A stretch of 64,000 nt of DNA from Exiguobacterium indicum HHS 31 (GCF_001939065.1 NZ_MPSZ01000003.1:1-64000); one strand, 5' to 3'; positions 42,033 through 52,576 are shown, counted from the first letter of the stretch. A program made the numbers and translations. The notes: a model not told the origin generated them from the sequence alone.

Positions 42033-43418
42033 TCAAAAGATGTACGGTGCCGGGTCGACTGCATTCGGTTGACCGGCAGCCCACTCTCCCTTATGCAATT
42101 CGAAATGCAGATGCGGTCCTGTCGACCAGCCGGTTGATCCAAGTGTGCCGACGATTTGACCGGGCATGACCGTTTGACCGGCTTTGACATCGATTGACTC
42201 CAGGTGGGCATAAACGGTCGTATAGACCTGATCATCAATTAAATGAGTCACCATGACGACATTGCCGTACCCCGTCGCACTGCCTGCACGCAAAACAATT
42301 CCTCCGGCTGCCGCATGAATCGGTGTCCCTTTCGCATTGACGAGATCGATTCCCTTATGAATCTCCGGCTTTCCAGTCAACGGATTGTTTCGTGGACCGA
42401 ACGGTGATGAGACATAGCCTTGCACCGGTAAATGAAATGGACGATTCGAATCGACGTCTGCTGGTGTATCGGGTGTTCCTGAAGGTACTTCGACTTCAGG
42501 TACGGGTGGCTTCGTTTTCTCAGCATCCGCTTCCTGTTGTTTCGCTGCAGCAGCACGCGCAGCTTCGGCTTGTCGTTTGGCTTCCGCTACTCGCTTCGCT
42601 TCGGCTTGACGTGCTGCCTCGATTGCCCGTCGCTTTGCCTCTTCTTTTGCTTTTCGTTCTGCTTCTTTCAGTGCAGCCAGTTCATTTTGAATCAACTGTC
42701 GCTGATCAGCGAGAATTTCTGCTTCTTCAGCTTTTGAGAACTGCTCTTGTTGCAACGCTTTTACCTTCGTGTTCAACTGGACGACCAGCTTTCGCTTCAA
42801 CTCCGATTCCGCGATGATTTGCGTCTGAAGGACAAGTAATTTCCGTTGCTCCCGCTTCAGACTTTCGAGCAACAACGCTTGATCGGATCGCTGTTCGTTC
42901 AACTGAATGACGTTCGCCTTATATGTTTGCAGGACATCATCATCTTGCTTCATGATCTCACTGACTGTGCTGAAGCGCGAAATCAAATCACCGAAGTCTT
43001 TCGCGTCAAGCAAGACCTCGATGTAGGTAACGTCTCCCTTTTGCTGGACGGCACGTAAGCGACTTCCCAGTAAGTCTTCTTGTTGATGTAGTTCCTTCAA
43101 CGTTTCGGAAATGGCTTCTTCCGTCAGACGTAATCGTTCCTTAGATGCAGCAACAGCCGCTTGTTGATCGGCTATCTTACGCGCTAAATCATCCAAACGG
43201 CTGTTGACTTCATCCAGTTGCGCACGGGCTTCCTTGCGCTGCTGTTTCGTCAAGATCAACTTCTCTGATGTCTGATTCTGTGATCGTTCCGTCTCTTTTA
43301 GACGGCTTTCGACCTCCTGTTGTTCCTTCAACAAATCTTCTTTCGACGTGGCATGAACGGACACGCTAGTTCCAATCAAAGCTAAGCTCAGGACGACAGA
43401 ATAGAATCGGACTTTCAT
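42033..43418 (-). CDS. EnvC-like coiled-coil M23 peptidase
   Basis: A 461-residue exported protein: signal peptide ending near VHAT (residue 24), a long coiled coil (about residues 25-250) with a region rich in Ala, Lys and Arg (EAERKAKEEAKRRAIEAARQAEAKRVAEAKRQ), a proline-rich linker and a C-terminal LytM/M23 domain with both metal-binding motifs (HKGIDLVN near 370; HLHFELHKG near 440). As catalytic residues are intact it should cut peptidoglycan cross-links. Position after ftsEX suggests it is the hydrolase or activator controlled by FtsEX, like Bacillus CwlO or Gram-negative EnvC. Start 43418 is favoured over an ATG nine bases earlier that is too close to GAGGAGAG. Confidence 0.88.
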   Translation of the reverse strand: MKVRFYSVVLSLALIGTSVSVHATSKEDLLKEQQEVESRLKETERSQNQTSEKLILTKQQRKEARAQLDEVNSRLDDLARKIADQQAAVAASKERLRLTEEAISETLKELHQQEDLLGSRLRAVQQKGDVTYIEVLLDAKDFGDLISRFSTVSEIMKQDDDVLQTYKANVIQLNEQRSDQALLLESLKREQRKLLVLQTQIIAESELKRKLVVQLNTKVKALQQEQFSKAEEAEILADQRQLIQNELAALKEAERKAKEEAKRRAIEAARQAEAKRVAEAKRQAEAARAAAAKQQEADAEKTKPPVPEVEVPSGTPDTPADVDSNRPFHLPVQGYVSSPFGPRNNPLTGKPEIHKGIDLVNAKGTPIHAAAGGIVLRAGSATGYGNVVMVTHLIDDQVYTTVYAHLESIDVKAGQTVMPGQIVGTLGSTGWSTGPHLHFELHKGEWAAGQPNAVDPAPYIF

Positions 43419-43458
43419 GAGAAGCATCTCTCCTCTATTTTATTTTTAAATGAATCGA

Positions 43459-44358
43459 TTAAATCTTTAAGAAACGACCAAGTGACGTCGTCGATCCCCA
43501 GACACCGATGAATGCACCGAGACCGAGTAAAATTAAGACGACCTCTAGTGATAATTGTCCTGGCGGGACTAGTGAGAAGATTCCTTCGTTAATCGTTGCC
43601 AGTTGAGGTTGAATCGCATTGTACGATACTTCATAACCAAAGTAGACAACGACAATCGGGATGATGGCACCTAATATCCCCATCAACAACCCTTCAACAA
43701 AGAACGGTGCACGGATGAATCCGTTTTTCGCTCCAACGAGACGCATGATCTCGATTTCCCGACGACGAGAGAAGATCGTGACTTTGATCGTATTTGAAAT
43801 GAGGAACATTGCCATGAACGTCAAACCGACGATCAGGATGATTCCACCGATCCGAACTCCTTCAAGGAAGTTAAACATCTTTTTAACATAATCCTTACCA
43901 TATTCGACATTATATACATTTTCCATTTTTTTAACGGAGTTTGCAAGTGTTTCTGTCTCTTTTGGTGAGGTAGCTTTGACGATGTATCGATCGTGAAGAG
44001 GGTTATCCTTTTCAACGGACCGGTACGCTTGTGATCCTTCGCCAAGTTGCTCCTTGAAGCGGTCCAGTTCTTCTTCTTTCGAACTATAACGAACAGAGGA
44101 GACGCCTGGCATTTGCTTCAACGAATCGCCGAGTGAATCAATTTTTGCTTGGTCTGCTTCCCGTTCAACAAAGACTTGGATCTCGACATCTTTTTCGACG
44201 TTATCAGAAATCTTGTTGACGTTGAACATGAGCATTGCGAATATTCCTACGAGAAGTAGTGTGACGGTAACGGCACTGACTGAAGCGAATGTCATCCAGC
44301 CGTTCCGGACGAGACCTTTTGCCCCTTCCCGTAAATGACGGAATCCATTAAACTTCAT
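43459..44358 (-). CDS. ftsX: cell-division ABC transporter permease FtsX
   Basis: FtsX is the four-helix membrane partner of FtsE and passes ATP-driven conformational change to extracellular peptidoglycan hydrolases. The 299-residue protein has a first helix near residues 22-45, an extracellular domain near 46-165 and three further helices with the FtsX-type RREIEIMRLVGAKNGFIRAPF motif near 205. Start 44358 follows AAGGAATG and overlaps ftsE by 11 bases. Confidence 0.95.
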   Translation of the reverse strand: MKFNGFRHLREGAKGLVRNGWMTFASVSAVTVTLLLVGIFAMLMFNVNKISDNVEKDVEIQVFVEREADQAKIDSLGDSLKQMPGVSSVRYSSKEEELDRFKEQLGEGSQAYRSVEKDNPLHDRYIVKATSPKETETLANSVKKMENVYNVEYGKDYVKKMFNFLEGVRIGGIILIVGLTFMAMFLISNTIKVTIFSRRREIEIMRLVGAKNGFIRAPFFVEGLLMGILGAIIPIVVVYFGYEVSYNAIQPQLATINEGIFSLVPPGQLSLEVVLILLGLGAFIGVWGSTTSLGRFLKI

Positions 44359-45043
44359 AGCCGTACATTCCTTTCTCTTCGTCTCGGACGATTTTTCCAC
44401 CGTCGATCGCTAAGACACGATGACGCATCTTGTTGACGATGTCTCGGTTGTGTGTCGCCATTACGACCGTTGTCCCACGGCGATAGATCTCTTCGAATAC
44501 TTCCATGATCTCCCATGCAGTATCCGGGTCCAGGTTTCCTGTCGGTTCATCGGCGATGACGAGTGACGGACGGTTGACGATGGCTCTCGCGATCGAGATT
44601 CGTTGTTGTTCGCCCCCAGATAATTCATCCGGATAGTTCCGTTCCTTATGCTTGAGCTTGACGAGATCGAGTACCTCGAGCACCTTCTGGCGGATTTGTG
44701 ACTTGTCTTCTCCTACGACCTCTAATGCGAAGGCGACATTTTCATAAACCGTCAATGACGGGAGTAGTTTGAAATCTTGGAAGATGACGCCGATTTGGCG
44801 ACGAAGTTCGGGGATTTGACGGTTCTTCAACTTACCGACTTCGATTCCTTTAAATAAAAATGAACCGCTCGTTGGTTTCTCTTCGCGGTACATCATTTTC
44901 ATGAATGTTGACTTACCCGCACCCGACGGACCGACGATATAGACGAATTCGCCTTGATCAATCGTCAAATCGACCTCACGGAGTGCCGTGACGCCGTTCG
45001 GATAAATCTTACTGATTCGTTGCATCTTGATCACGTACTTCAC
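44348..45043 (-). CDS. ftsE: cell-division ATP-binding protein FtsE
   Basis: The ATPase of the FtsEX complex. The 231-residue protein has Walker A GPSGAGKSTFMK near residue 38, signature LSGGEQQRISIARAI near 142, Walker B LVIADEPTGNLDPD near 163 and the H-loop ATHNRDIV near 196. It is first in an ftsE-ftsX-M23 peptidase unit. Confidence 0.97.
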   Translation of the reverse strand: MKYVIKMQRISKIYPNGVTALREVDLTIDQGEFVYIVGPSGAGKSTFMKMMYREEKPTSGSFLFKGIEVGKLKNRQIPELRRQIGVIFQDFKLLPSLTVYENVAFALEVVGEDKSQIRQKVLEVLDLVKLKHKERNYPDELSGGEQQRISIARAIVNRPSLVIADEPTGNLDPDTAWEIMEVFEEIYRRGTTVVMATHNRDIVNKMRHRVLAIDGGKIVRDEEKGMYGYEV

Positions 45044-45098
45044 ATCCTTACTTATTTACTGATGCTGAATGGATAGGTCTAAAAACCTACCGACCACC

Positions 45099-45107
45099 AT
45101 TATAACA
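45099..45107 (-). promoter_or_regulatory. extended -10 promoter of ftsE
   Basis: TGTTATAAT, a perfect extended -10, about 56 bases before ftsE; the -35 is poor. Confidence 0.6.
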
Positions 45108-45162
45108 GGGACGAAATTGAACGCACATTACAATCAAATGTCATTTCAAGCGATGATACCAT

Positions 45163-45213
45163 AAAAAAGAGGTACGAGATGACGAACACATGTCGTGTCT
45201 GTCATCTCATACC
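45163..45213 (-). terminator. cccB terminator
   Basis: GGTATGAGATGAC pairs with GTCATCTCGTACC (one mismatch) and a T-run follows on the minus strand. Confidence 0.88.
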
Positions 45214-45229
45214 CCATCATATCCCATAA

Positions 45230-45601
45230 TTACTTTTTATCCGCGAGCCAGTCAGCAACGGCAACGATTTCTTCATCCTCTTTGAGGATTCCAGCAGGCA
45301 TTTGCCCTTTCCCGTTCTTGATGATCTCTTGAATCTCTTCTGAAGAGTACTTCGAGCCGACCTTCGTCAGATTTGGTCCGACATTTCCTTCAAGGTTGTT
45401 CCCGTGACACGATGCACAGTTGTTCGCGAAGATTTTTTCCGCATCAACAGCTGTTTCCGTCTTCGACGAATCATCGTTCATCGTCGACTCTTCCTTCGTA
45501 CTTGACGAATCGCTAGAGCTGGAGTCGTCACTACCACCACATGCTGCGAGTGCAAGCGTTGTTCCTAACCCTAACGCGAGTAACAAGTTTTTCAGCTTCA
45601 T
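45230..45601 (-). CDS. cccB: cytochrome c-551 lipoprotein
   Basis: A 123-residue membrane-anchored cytochrome c that carries electrons to a terminal oxidase. The lipobox LAAC (cysteine 21) is followed by a Ser/Asp/Glu-rich linker, the haem motif CASCH near residue 62 and the distal haem ligand in GQMPAG near residue 100. It should be lipidated by the Lgt encoded in this window. Its place between prfB/yvjA and ftsE matches cccB in Bacillus subtilis. Confidence 0.95.
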   Translation of the reverse strand: MKLKNLLLALGLGTTLALAACGGSDDSSSSDSSSTKEESTMNDDSSKTETAVDAEKIFANNCASCHGNNLEGNVGPNLTKVGSKYSSEEIQEIIKNGKGQMPAGILKEDEEIVAVADWLADKK

Positions 45602-45716
45602 CCGGATATCCCCCTCTTGTAAGTATCTAAGTAAACACTTCTGACCTAGTTAGAGTATAACCGTTATCCGGAAGAGTTAAGCATGATTTCACAAAAACTT
45701 CACGAGTTTGGAACAA

Positions 45717-46586
45717 TTACGGCACATTCCGGTAGCGTTTGTCGTCCGTAAAACCGAGTCCCAGCACCTCGTGCGCCTCGCTGACGACGAGGAACGCTGA
45801 CGGATCGATGTGTTTGACGATCTCTTTAAGCGTTGTGATTTCTCCTTGGCGGACGACGACCATCAGCATCGGTTTCCGTGTCCGCGTAAACGCACCTGCC
45901 GCCTCGATCTCCGTCGCTCCGCGATCGAGCGTTTCGAAGATTTCCTTCACTAACGCTTCCCGTTGATCGGAGATGATATAAGCGAGCTTGTCGTTCGTGA
46001 TCCCGAGTTGGACGACGTCGATCATCTTGATTGTGATGAACAAGGCGACGAGCGCGTACAGTCCGATCTCAAGCGAGAAGATTGTCGCTGCACTGATGAC
46101 GATCGTTCCGTCGAGCAAGGCGATACAGAGATGAAGCGGCAATTTCGTGAAGCGATGCAAAATTTGCGCAATCAAATCCATTCCCCCGGTCGAGGCACGT
46201 CCCCGGAAGATCAGACCGAGTCCGATCCCGACACCGGCACCACCGAAGATCGCGGCAAGCATCGGATTCATCGTCGCAGCCGGAACATCGAACCGCTCGT
46301 AGACAAGGATGACGACCGGTAAAAAGATCGACCCGACGAGTGATTTGACACCAAAACCCATCCCGAGGATCATCCACCCGATCGCCAACAAGACGACGTT
46401 CGCGACGAGTTGGAACAAGCCGGGTGAGATCCCGAACAGATCGTTCAAGACGATCGATAAGCCACTAACGCCTCCTGAAGCGAGTTGATTCGGTGCTAAA
46501 AATAAACTAAAGGCACTTGCGACGAACAAGGACCCGATTAACAAATACGCATAATCGCGCACGACTTCCTGACGTGTCGATGTCAT
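45717..46586 (-). CDS. yvjA: YitT-family membrane protein (YvjA-like)
   Basis: A 289-residue protein with five or six helices in its first 200 residues (GSLFVASAFSLFLAPNQLASGGVSGLSIVL near 15) and a C-terminal DUF2179 domain (EIEAAGAFTRTRKPMLMVVVRQGEITTLKEIVKHIDP near 225). Function unknown; position by cccB is conserved in Bacillus. Confidence 0.85.
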   Translation of the reverse strand: MTSTRQEVVRDYAYLLIGSLFVASAFSLFLAPNQLASGGVSGLSIVLNDLFGISPGLFQLVANVVLLAIGWMILGMGFGVKSLVGSIFLPVVILVYERFDVPAATMNPMLAAIFGGAGVGIGLGLIFRGRASTGGMDLIAQILHRFTKLPLHLCIALLDGTIVISAATIFSLEIGLYALVALFITIKMIDVVQLGITNDKLAYIISDQREALVKEIFETLDRGATEIEAAGAFTRTRKPMLMVVVRQGEITTLKEIVKHIDPSAFLVVSEAHEVLGLGFTDDKRYRNVP

Positions 46587-46683
46587 GACATTCCATTTCC
46601 CCTTATCGATTGATTCTCGTGTTTCATTTTAGCGGAAAAGTCAGACAACGACTAGAGAGGCGGAACAACTCACAGTGTTCCCT

Positions 46684-47187
46684 TTATACCGCACTAAAGG
46701 GGGGACTGTAGCGGACGATGCCGCTGACGCTACGCAACCCATTCCGTTCGAGTGCAAGGACGAGAAAGACTTCTGGCGGAACGGGGAACGGTGGCTCAAT
46801 ACCGTAGTCGATCGCCCGTTCGAAACCAAACTGTGGATAGTAGCTGTCGTGACCAAGCACGACGATATGTGATTCACCGGCATCCCGTGCATCCTCGATC
46901 ACCTGGCGGATCAACTCAGAACCGATGCCCTTTCGTTGCCAAGCTGGCAACACACCGACCGGCGCTAAGGCAAGTGACGGGATGTCACCGATATGGATTC
47001 GGCTCAAGAGGACATGACCGACGATTTCTCCTTTGTCGGTCATCGCGACGCGACCAAAGACCGGTTGCGCGGCTTCGTCCTCGCGTAACGCATCCACGAG
47101 GTTCGCTTCGCTCGGTTGTTCGAACGCTGCCTCATGGACAAGCCGGATTCCCGCTGCATCCTTGAAGCCTTCTTTACGGATAATCAT
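46684..47187 (-). CDS. GNAT acetyltransferase
   Basis: A 167-residue N-acetyltransferase of the YhbS type. The acetyl-CoA site is seen in LAPVGVLPAWQRKGIGSELIRQ near residue 75, followed by VVLGHDSYYPQFGFERA near 108. Substrate unknown. Its ATG overlaps the stop of the methyltransferase gene (TGATG), so they form a two-gene unit. A GGAACA/TGTTCC hairpin without T-run follows. Confidence 0.85.
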   Translation of the reverse strand: MIIRKEGFKDAAGIRLVHEAAFEQPSEANLVDALREDEAAQPVFGRVAMTDKGEIVGHVLLSRIHIGDIPSLALAPVGVLPAWQRKGIGSELIRQVIEDARDAGESHIVVLGHDSYYPQFGFERAIDYGIEPPFPVPPEVFLVLALERNGLRSVSGIVRYSPPFSAV

Positions 47188-47954
47188 CAGCTATTGCTCC
47201 CTTCGAGTGGTTTCGTTGCGAGTAGCGTGAACTCGGACGGGATGTTCTCACCGTTCCAGCCACGATGCTCGTCGAATCGTTCTAATGTGAATCGCGTCGC
47301 GATGACGCCGTTTAAAATCTCACTCAGCGTAAAGTAACGGACGGAGACGTCCGGAAAATCGATTTGTTCCGCGTCTGGAAAATGTGTCTTATACGCTAAG
47401 TCACCCGCTTGCAACGCTTGATCGAAATAACGCGGTCGATACGTCAAATCCGCATCGATCCAGCGTCCGACCGGGTGAAAATCGCTAAGGATCAACTGCC
47501 CACCGGGTCGCAAGATTGTAAACAGGATCTGCAGAAAACGCTCGAGATCCGCAAAGTAATGCAAAATCCCGCCTTCTAAGTAGAGGAGGTCAAACGTATT
47601 GCGATATCGTTCAAGATCGATCGCGTAGAGATCCCCGACGACATAGTGGATTGATGTCTCAGCATGGTGCGCCAGTTCAAGCGCGTACTTGGCATTCTCC
47701 TCTGAAATATCGAACACGGTGAAGTCTGCTCCGAGTAACGCTAACGGCACCGCCTTGCGTCCGTTCGAACCACAGATGTTCGCGATCGTCTTCCCGGCGA
47801 TGTCCTCGAAATCATGTCGATGTTTCTTCAAGCATGCGGCTGGATCTTGTTTGATGATTGCAGCATACTCTGCCGGTGTTCCGTCACGCTTTTCCCAAAA
47901 TTCATATGCCCGGTACTCCCACGCTTGTTTGTTGATCCGACTTTGCTCCTGCAT
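47187..47954 (-). CDS. SAM-dependent methyltransferase
   Basis: A 255-residue class-I methyltransferase. The SAM-binding motif appears as GKTIANICGSNGRKAVPLALLGADFTVFDIS near residues 47-77, followed by VVGDLYAIDL and LLYLEGGILHYFADLERFL. The start at 47954 follows GGAGGAATAGTG. It lies upstream of the GNAT gene; the pair probably modifies the same class of small molecule, which cannot be named. Confidence 0.82.
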   Translation of the reverse strand: MQEQSRINKQAWEYRAYEFWEKRDGTPAEYAAIIKQDPAACLKKHRHDFEDIAGKTIANICGSNGRKAVPLALLGADFTVFDISEENAKYALELAHHAETSIHYVVGDLYAIDLERYRNTFDLLYLEGGILHYFADLERFLQILFTILRPGGQLILSDFHPVGRWIDADLTYRPRYFDQALQAGDLAYKTHFPDAEQIDFPDVSVRYFTLSEILNGVIATRFTLERFDEHRGWNGENIPSEFTLLATKPLEGSNS

Positions 47955-47975
47955 CACTATTCCTCCTTTGACGGT

Positions 47976-48007
47976 CAAAAAACCAGTCGAACATCGTCCG
48001 ACTGGTT
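47976..48007 (-). terminator. prfB terminator... opposite-end hairpin upstream of methyltransferase
   Basis: AACCAGTCG and CGACTGGTT arms with a T-run on the minus strand, directly behind the prfB stop codon. Confidence 0.88.
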
Positions 48008-48014
48008 AGTTGTC

Positions 48015-49115
48015 TTACATATTCATGAGACGGAGGTACGCATCGATGAAGCCCATGATGTCACCATCCATTGCCCCTTGCGTGTTCCCGACTTCGTAGT
48101 TCGTCCGGTGATCCTTGACCATGCTGTATGGGTGGAAGACGTACGAACGGATTTGGCTACCCCATGCGATATCCGATTTTTCACCACGGATCTCGTCGAG
48201 CTTCTTTTGTTGCTCTTCGATTTCGCGTTGGTAGAGTTTTGCTTTCAACATCTTCATCGCCGCTTCACGGTTTTTGATCTGCGACCGTTCTTGTTGACAT
48301 GAGACGACGACGCCTGTTGGAACGTGTGTGATCCGGACAGCCGAGTCCGTCGTATTGATGTGCTGACCACCGGCACCAGAGGCACGGTACGTATCGATCC
48401 GTAAATCTTCCGTACGGACTTCGATGTCGATGTCATCGTTGAATTCCGGCATGACGTCACACGAGACGAACGATGTATGACGGCGACCTGACGAGTCAAA
48501 CGGTGAGATCCGGACTAAACGATGGATCCCTTTTTCGGCTTTTAAATATCCATAGGCATTGTGCCCTTGAATACGGAGCGTGACCGATTTGACACCCGCT
48601 TCATCACCCGGTTGGTAGTCCATCGTTTCGACTTTCCAGCCTTGCTTGTCGCAGAAACGTTGGTACATCCGCAACAGCATCGATGCCCAGTCTTGCGACT
48701 CGGTACCACCTGCACCTGGGTGCAACTCGAGGATCGCGTTGTTCGCGTCATACTCGCCGTTTAAGAGGATTTGTAGTTCGAAGTCTTCGAACTTCTTCTT
48801 GAGGTCACCAAGTTCTGACTCGAGCTCTTCTTGAAGATCCGCATCCGGCTCTTCCTTGATCAATTCGTACGTCAAAGCGACGTTCTCGTGACCTGCTTCG
48901 AGTTCTTTGTATTTGTCGACCATCGCTTTTAAGCCGTTCGACTCATCGATGACTTTTTGTGCTGATTCCTGGTTGTTCCAGAAGTCTGGGTACGTCATCT
49001 CGTTTTCAAGTTCTTCGATCCGAGCAATCTTCGACTCGAGATCGAGTGATGCCTTATATTCGTCGAGTTTCTTTTCCATCCACTCGGCGGTGTTGCGAAT
49101 TTCTGCTAATTCCAT
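48015..49115 (-). CDS. prfB: peptide chain release factor 2
   Basis: RF2 ends translation at UAA and UGA. The 366-residue protein has the UGA-recognising SPF motif ([15 protein letters not shown] near residue 200) and the catalytic GGQ ([20 protein letters not shown] near 240). The start at 49115 follows AAGGTGG. In most bacteria the gene has a programmed +1 frameshift at an in-frame UGA near codon 25; here that region reads TCA CTC GAT CTC GAG (ASLDLE) without a stop, so the autoregulatory frameshift is lost. Confidence 0.97.
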   Translation of the reverse strand: MELAEIRNTAEWMEKKLDEYKASLDLESKIARIEELENEMTYPDFWNNQESAQKVIDESNGLKAMVDKYKELEAGHENVALTYELIKEEPDADLQEELESELGDLKKKFEDFELQILLNGEYDANNAILELHPGAGGTESQDWASMLLRMYQRFCDKQGWKVETMDYQPGDEAGVKSVTLRIQGHNAYGYLKAEKGIHRLVRISPFDSSGRRHTSFVSCDVMPEFNDDIDIEVRTEDLRIDTYRASGAGGQHINTTDSAVRITHVPTGVVVSCQQERSQIKNREAAMKMLKAKLYQREIEEQQKKLDEIRGEKSDIAWGSQIRSYVFHPYSMVKDHRTNYEVGNTQGAMDGDIMGFIDAYLRLMNM

Positions 49116-49137
49116 GTGTTCCACCTTCTCTTTCCGT

Positions 49138-49163
49138 GAAAAGAGGCAGGAATCTCCTGCCTC
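49138..49163 (-). terminator. secA terminator
   Basis: GAGGCAGGA and TCCTGCCTC, nine pairs, three-base loop, then TTTTC on the minus strand. Confidence 0.85.
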
Positions 49164-49183
49164 TCTTTCAGTCGATTCATCAC

Positions 49184-51703
49184 TTATGCCTGACGGCCGT
49201 GACAGTTCTTATATTTCTTACCGGATCCACACCAGCACGGATCGTTGCGTCCGATTTGGTCGTTTGGATTTTTCCGGACCGGCTTTTTCTTGACCGCTTT
49301 ATCTTCCTTACCCGAAACCGCGACTTCGTCTTGGACGACTTTTTCGCGTTTGAGGTTTGGATCGAGATCTGCCCGAAGGACGAATTGTGTCACTTCTTCA
49401 GCGATCGCAGCGTTCATCGCATCGAACATCATCGAACCTTCCGATTGGTATTCACGGAGCGGGTCGTTTTGACCGTATGCCCGGAGGTGAATCCCTTCAC
49501 GGAGTTGATCCATTTGATCGATATGGTTCATCCAGTGTTGGTCAACGGCACGAAGAACGATGACTTTTTCGAACTCATCGAATGCTTCGGCTGGTACTTC
49601 TGACCGTTTGTGCTCGTAGTGTGCGAATGTCCGCTCTTTGAGCAACTCGATGATCTCTTCGCGTTCTTTTCCGAAGAGGTCGCTTTCCGTGACCTTCTCT
49701 TCGATCGCAAGCGTCTGGTTTGCCCACTCCGCAAGCGCACCGATGCTCCACTCTTCCGGGACGAACTCGACCGGCGTGTACTGATGAACGCCTGCTTCGA
49801 TCGTCTGCTCGATCATCGGACGGACGATATCTGACACGGAACCCGCATCGAGAATCGCTGCCCGGTCCGCGTACATGACTTTCCGTTGGTCCGCCATGAC
49901 GTTATCGTAGCCGAGGACTTGTTTCCGCGCATCAAAGTTGTTGCCTTCGACGCGTTTTTGAGCCGATTCAACGGCACGAGACACCATCCGGCTCTCGATT
50001 GGTTGTGAATCATCCATTCCGAGACGGTCCATCATCGACTGCAGCGAATCAGAACCGAAACGACGCATCAATTCATCTTCAAGTGAGAGATAGAATTGTG
50101 ATGCCCCTGGGTCCCCTTGACGACCAGCACGACCACGGAGCTGGTTATCGATCCGGCGTGATTCGTGACGTTCTGTCCCTAGGATGAAGAGACCACCTTT
50201 ATCTAAGACACCTTCACCAAGCTTGATGTCGGTACCACGACCGGCCATGTTCGTTGCGATCGTGACCGAGTTCGCTTGACCGGCGTTCTCGATGATTTCC
50301 GCTTCACGTGCGTGGTTTTTCGCGTTCAAGACTTCGTGACGAATGCCACGTTTCTTGAGGATGTTACTGAGTAACTCCGACGTCTCAACGGCAACCGTAC
50401 CGACGAGGACAGGTTGTCCTTCGCGGTGGGCGCGTTCGATTTCGTCTGCGACGGCAGCGAACTTCCCGTTCATCGTTTTGAAGATCAAGTCCGGCATATC
50501 GTTTCGGACGACGGGTTTGTTCGTCGGAACCGGTACGACGTGCATGTTGTAGATGTTACGGAATTCTTCTTCCTCCGTCTTCGCGGTACCCGTCATCCCG
50601 GCAAGCTTCGTATACATTCGGAAGAAGTTTTGGTACGTGATCGTCGCAAGCGTCATCGATTCGCGTTGAATCTCGACGCCTTCCTTCGCTTCGATCGCTT
50701 GGTGCAGACCTTCTGAGTAACGACGCCCTTCCATGACACGACCTGTGAACTGGTCGATGATCATGACTTCGTCTTCACGCACCATATAGTCGACGTCGCG
50801 GTGCATGACGGCATTCGCCCGCAGTGCGAGGCTCAAATGATGGTTGAGTGAGACATGCTCGAGACCAAACAGGTTATCGATGCCGAAATATTTCTCAGCG
50901 CGGTCGATCCCTTGCTCCGTCAACAGAACACTCTTCGTCTTGATGTCGACCGTGTAGTCTTCATCTGCTTTCATGATTTTCGCGAACGTGTCCGCTTGCG
51001 AATAGAGCGCTGTCGATTTCTCGGCAGACCCTGAGATGATGAGCGGTGTCCGCGCTTCATCGACGAGGATTGAGTCGACTTCATCGACGACAGCGTAATG
51101 GAGCGGTCGTTGTACACGGTCTTCTTTATACAGGACCATGTTGTCACGCAAGTAGTCGAAACCGAACTCATTGTTCGTTCCGTACGTGATGTCACAGCTA
51201 TAGGCTGCTTGTTTTTCCTGACGCGACATGCTTGAGAGATTCAAGCCGACCGATAGACCAAGAGCCGCATAAAGAGGTTCCATGATGTCACGGTCACGTT
51301 TTGCAAGATATTCGTTGACGGTAACGACGTGAACGCCGTTGCCAGCGAGGGCATTCAAATAAACAGGGAGTGTTGCGACGAGTGTCTTACCTTCCCCGGT
51401 CTTCATTTCGGCGATATCCCCGTTATGCAGGACATATCCACCGATCAACTGAACGCGGTAGTGGCGCATGCCGAGCACGCGTGTCGAAACTTCGCGACAG
51501 ACCGCGAAAGCTTCCGGTAAAATATCATCTAAGTCTTCTCCGTTAGCGAGACGCTCACGGAATTCAACGACTTTTCCTTCGAGTTCTTGATCCGATAACG
51601 CACCGATTTGTGTCTCGAATGCTTCCACAGCGTCTGCTGCTTTTTCGGCTTTCTTCAGGACACGTTTCGTTGGTGCAAATAATTCTTTTAGAAAATTAGC
51701 CAT
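49184..51703 (-). CDS. secA: protein translocase ATPase SecA
   Basis: SecA drives protein export through SecYEG. The 839-residue protein has Walker [12 protein letters not shown] near residue 100, the [15 protein letters not shown] motif near 207, helicase motif region [14 protein letters not shown] near 490 and [10 protein letters not shown] near 525, and the C-terminal zinc-binding [13 protein letters not shown] that binds SecB-like partners or ribosomes. It stands between hpf and prfB, the conserved Bacillales order. Confidence 0.98.
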   Translation of the reverse strand: MANFLKELFAPTKRVLKKAEKAADAVEAFETQIGALSDQELEGKVVEFRERLANGEDLDDILPEAFAVCREVSTRVLGMRHYRVQLIGGYVLHNGDIAEMKTGEGKTLVATLPVYLNALAGNGVHVVTVNEYLAKRDRDIMEPLYAALGLSVGLNLSSMSRQEKQAAYSCDITYGTNNEFGFDYLRDNMVLYKEDRVQRPLHYAVVDEVDSILVDEARTPLIISGSAEKSTALYSQADTFAKIMKADEDYTVDIKTKSVLLTEQGIDRAEKYFGIDNLFGLEHVSLNHHLSLALRANAVMHRDVDYMVREDEVMIIDQFTGRVMEGRRYSEGLHQAIEAKEGVEIQRESMTLATITYQNFFRMYTKLAGMTGTAKTEEEEFRNIYNMHVVPVPTNKPVVRNDMPDLIFKTMNGKFAAVADEIERAHREGQPVLVGTVAVETSELLSNILKKRGIRHEVLNAKNHAREAEIIENAGQANSVTIATNMAGRGTDIKLGEGVLDKGGLFILGTERHESRRIDNQLRGRAGRQGDPGASQFYLSLEDELMRRFGSDSLQSMMDRLGMDDSQPIESRMVSRAVESAQKRVEGNNFDARKQVLGYDNVMADQRKVMYADRAAILDAGSVSDIVRPMIEQTIEAGVHQYTPVEFVPEEWSIGALAEWANQTLAIEEKVTESDLFGKEREEIIELLKERTFAHYEHKRSEVPAEAFDEFEKVIVLRAVDQHWMNHIDQMDQLREGIHLRAYGQNDPLREYQSEGSMMFDAMNAAIAEEVTQFVLRADLDPNLKREKVVQDEVAVSGKEDKAVKKKPVRKNPNDQIGRNDPCWCGSGKKYKNCHGRQA

Positions 51704-51770
51704 GCCTTACAGTCCCCTTACTTCGAACGATTCTTTGAACGAACAGAATTCCGAGATTTTTCCTTTATTC

Positions 51771-51799
51771 AGTGTACCGAATACGACGTCAAATTTCAA
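51771..51799 (-). promoter_or_regulatory. sigma-A promoter of secA
   Basis: TTGAAA, 17 bases, TACACT, giving a leader of about 60 bases before secA. Confidence 0.7.
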
Positions 51800-51876
51800 C
51801 AAGCGGACCGAGTAGCGGTCTCGGTCTTTCGTCATAGAGCAAACGTATCGTGTTTAAAAATAGTTTTCCATCATAT

Positions 51877-51908
51877 CAAAAAGGGACTCGCCCGTAAGAG
51901 CGAGTCCC
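51877..51908 (-). terminator. hpf terminator
   Basis: GGGACTCGC and GCGAGTCCC, nine pairs, then TTTTTG on the minus strand. Confidence 0.88.
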
Positions 51909-51919
51909 TGTTGCATTCA

Positions 51920-52483
51920 TTATTCTGGTTCAATCAAACCGTAACGACCATCCTTACGACGGTAGACGACGTTCGTGTTGCCCGTTTCTGCGTCTGAGAA
52001 GACGAAGAATGCGTGTCCGAGCATGTCCATCTGAAGAATCGCTTCTTCCGTGTCCATTGGTTTGAGTGTGAAACGCTTCGTCCGAACGAGTTCGAGTTCT
52101 GCCTCGTCCTCTTCATAGACTGGCGCTTCCGCTTCCGGTCCTTCGAGCGTTTTGAAGTACTCTCCGATGCCGCCTTCTTTAGCGCGTCCTCTCCGGTTCA
52201 ACTTCGTTTTGTGTTTCCGGATTTGACGTTCGAGCTTATCGACGACGAGGTCGATTGCTGCATACATATCGCCATTGATATCCTCTGCGCGGAGCAAGAG
52301 GTTTGGCATTGGAATCGTCACTTCGACTTTTTGCTTCTCATTGTTGACTTTGAGATTGACATAAGCCGTTTGCGCTTCCGTAGGAGTTGTAAAATAACGA
52401 GTTAACTTTTCAAGCTTTTTCTCGACGTAATCCTTGAGAGCATCTGTGACGTCCAAGTTTTCACCGCGAATGTTGTAGATCAT
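51920..52483 (-). CDS. hpf: long-form ribosome hibernation promoting factor
   Basis: HPF of the long type pairs ribosomes into inactive 100S dimers during stress and stationary phase. The 187-residue protein has the N-terminal ribosome-binding domain (residues 1-100, MIYNIRGENLDVTDALKDYVEKKLEKL) and the C-terminal dimerisation domain (VRTKRFTLKPMDTEEAILQMDMLGHAFFVFSDAETGNTNVVYRRKDGRYGLIEP). AAGGAGGAG precedes the ATG. It is monocistronic. Confidence 0.97.
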   Translation of the reverse strand: MIYNIRGENLDVTDALKDYVEKKLEKLTRYFTTPTEAQTAYVNLKVNNEKQKVEVTIPMPNLLLRAEDINGDMYAAIDLVVDKLERQIRKHKTKLNRRGRAKEGGIGEYFKTLEGPEAEAPVYEEDEAELELVRTKRFTLKPMDTEEAILQMDMLGHAFFVFSDAETGNTNVVYRRKDGRYGLIEPE

Positions 52484-52576
52484 GTAAACTCCTCCTTAAG
52501 TAACCGGTTGAACCTATGAATTCGAGATGATCCAGTCGTTTCCTTCTGAATATTCGAAATTCTTTGGTTCGTTTTT

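Noticed and set aside
46658-46678. GGAACA/TGTTCC hairpin after GNAT gene as terminator
   Set aside because: No T-run on the minus strand; only six pairs.
51810-51828. ACCGAG...CTCGGT hairpin upstream of secA
   Set aside because: Lies upstream of the secA -35 box and lacks a T-tract; no function could be argued.
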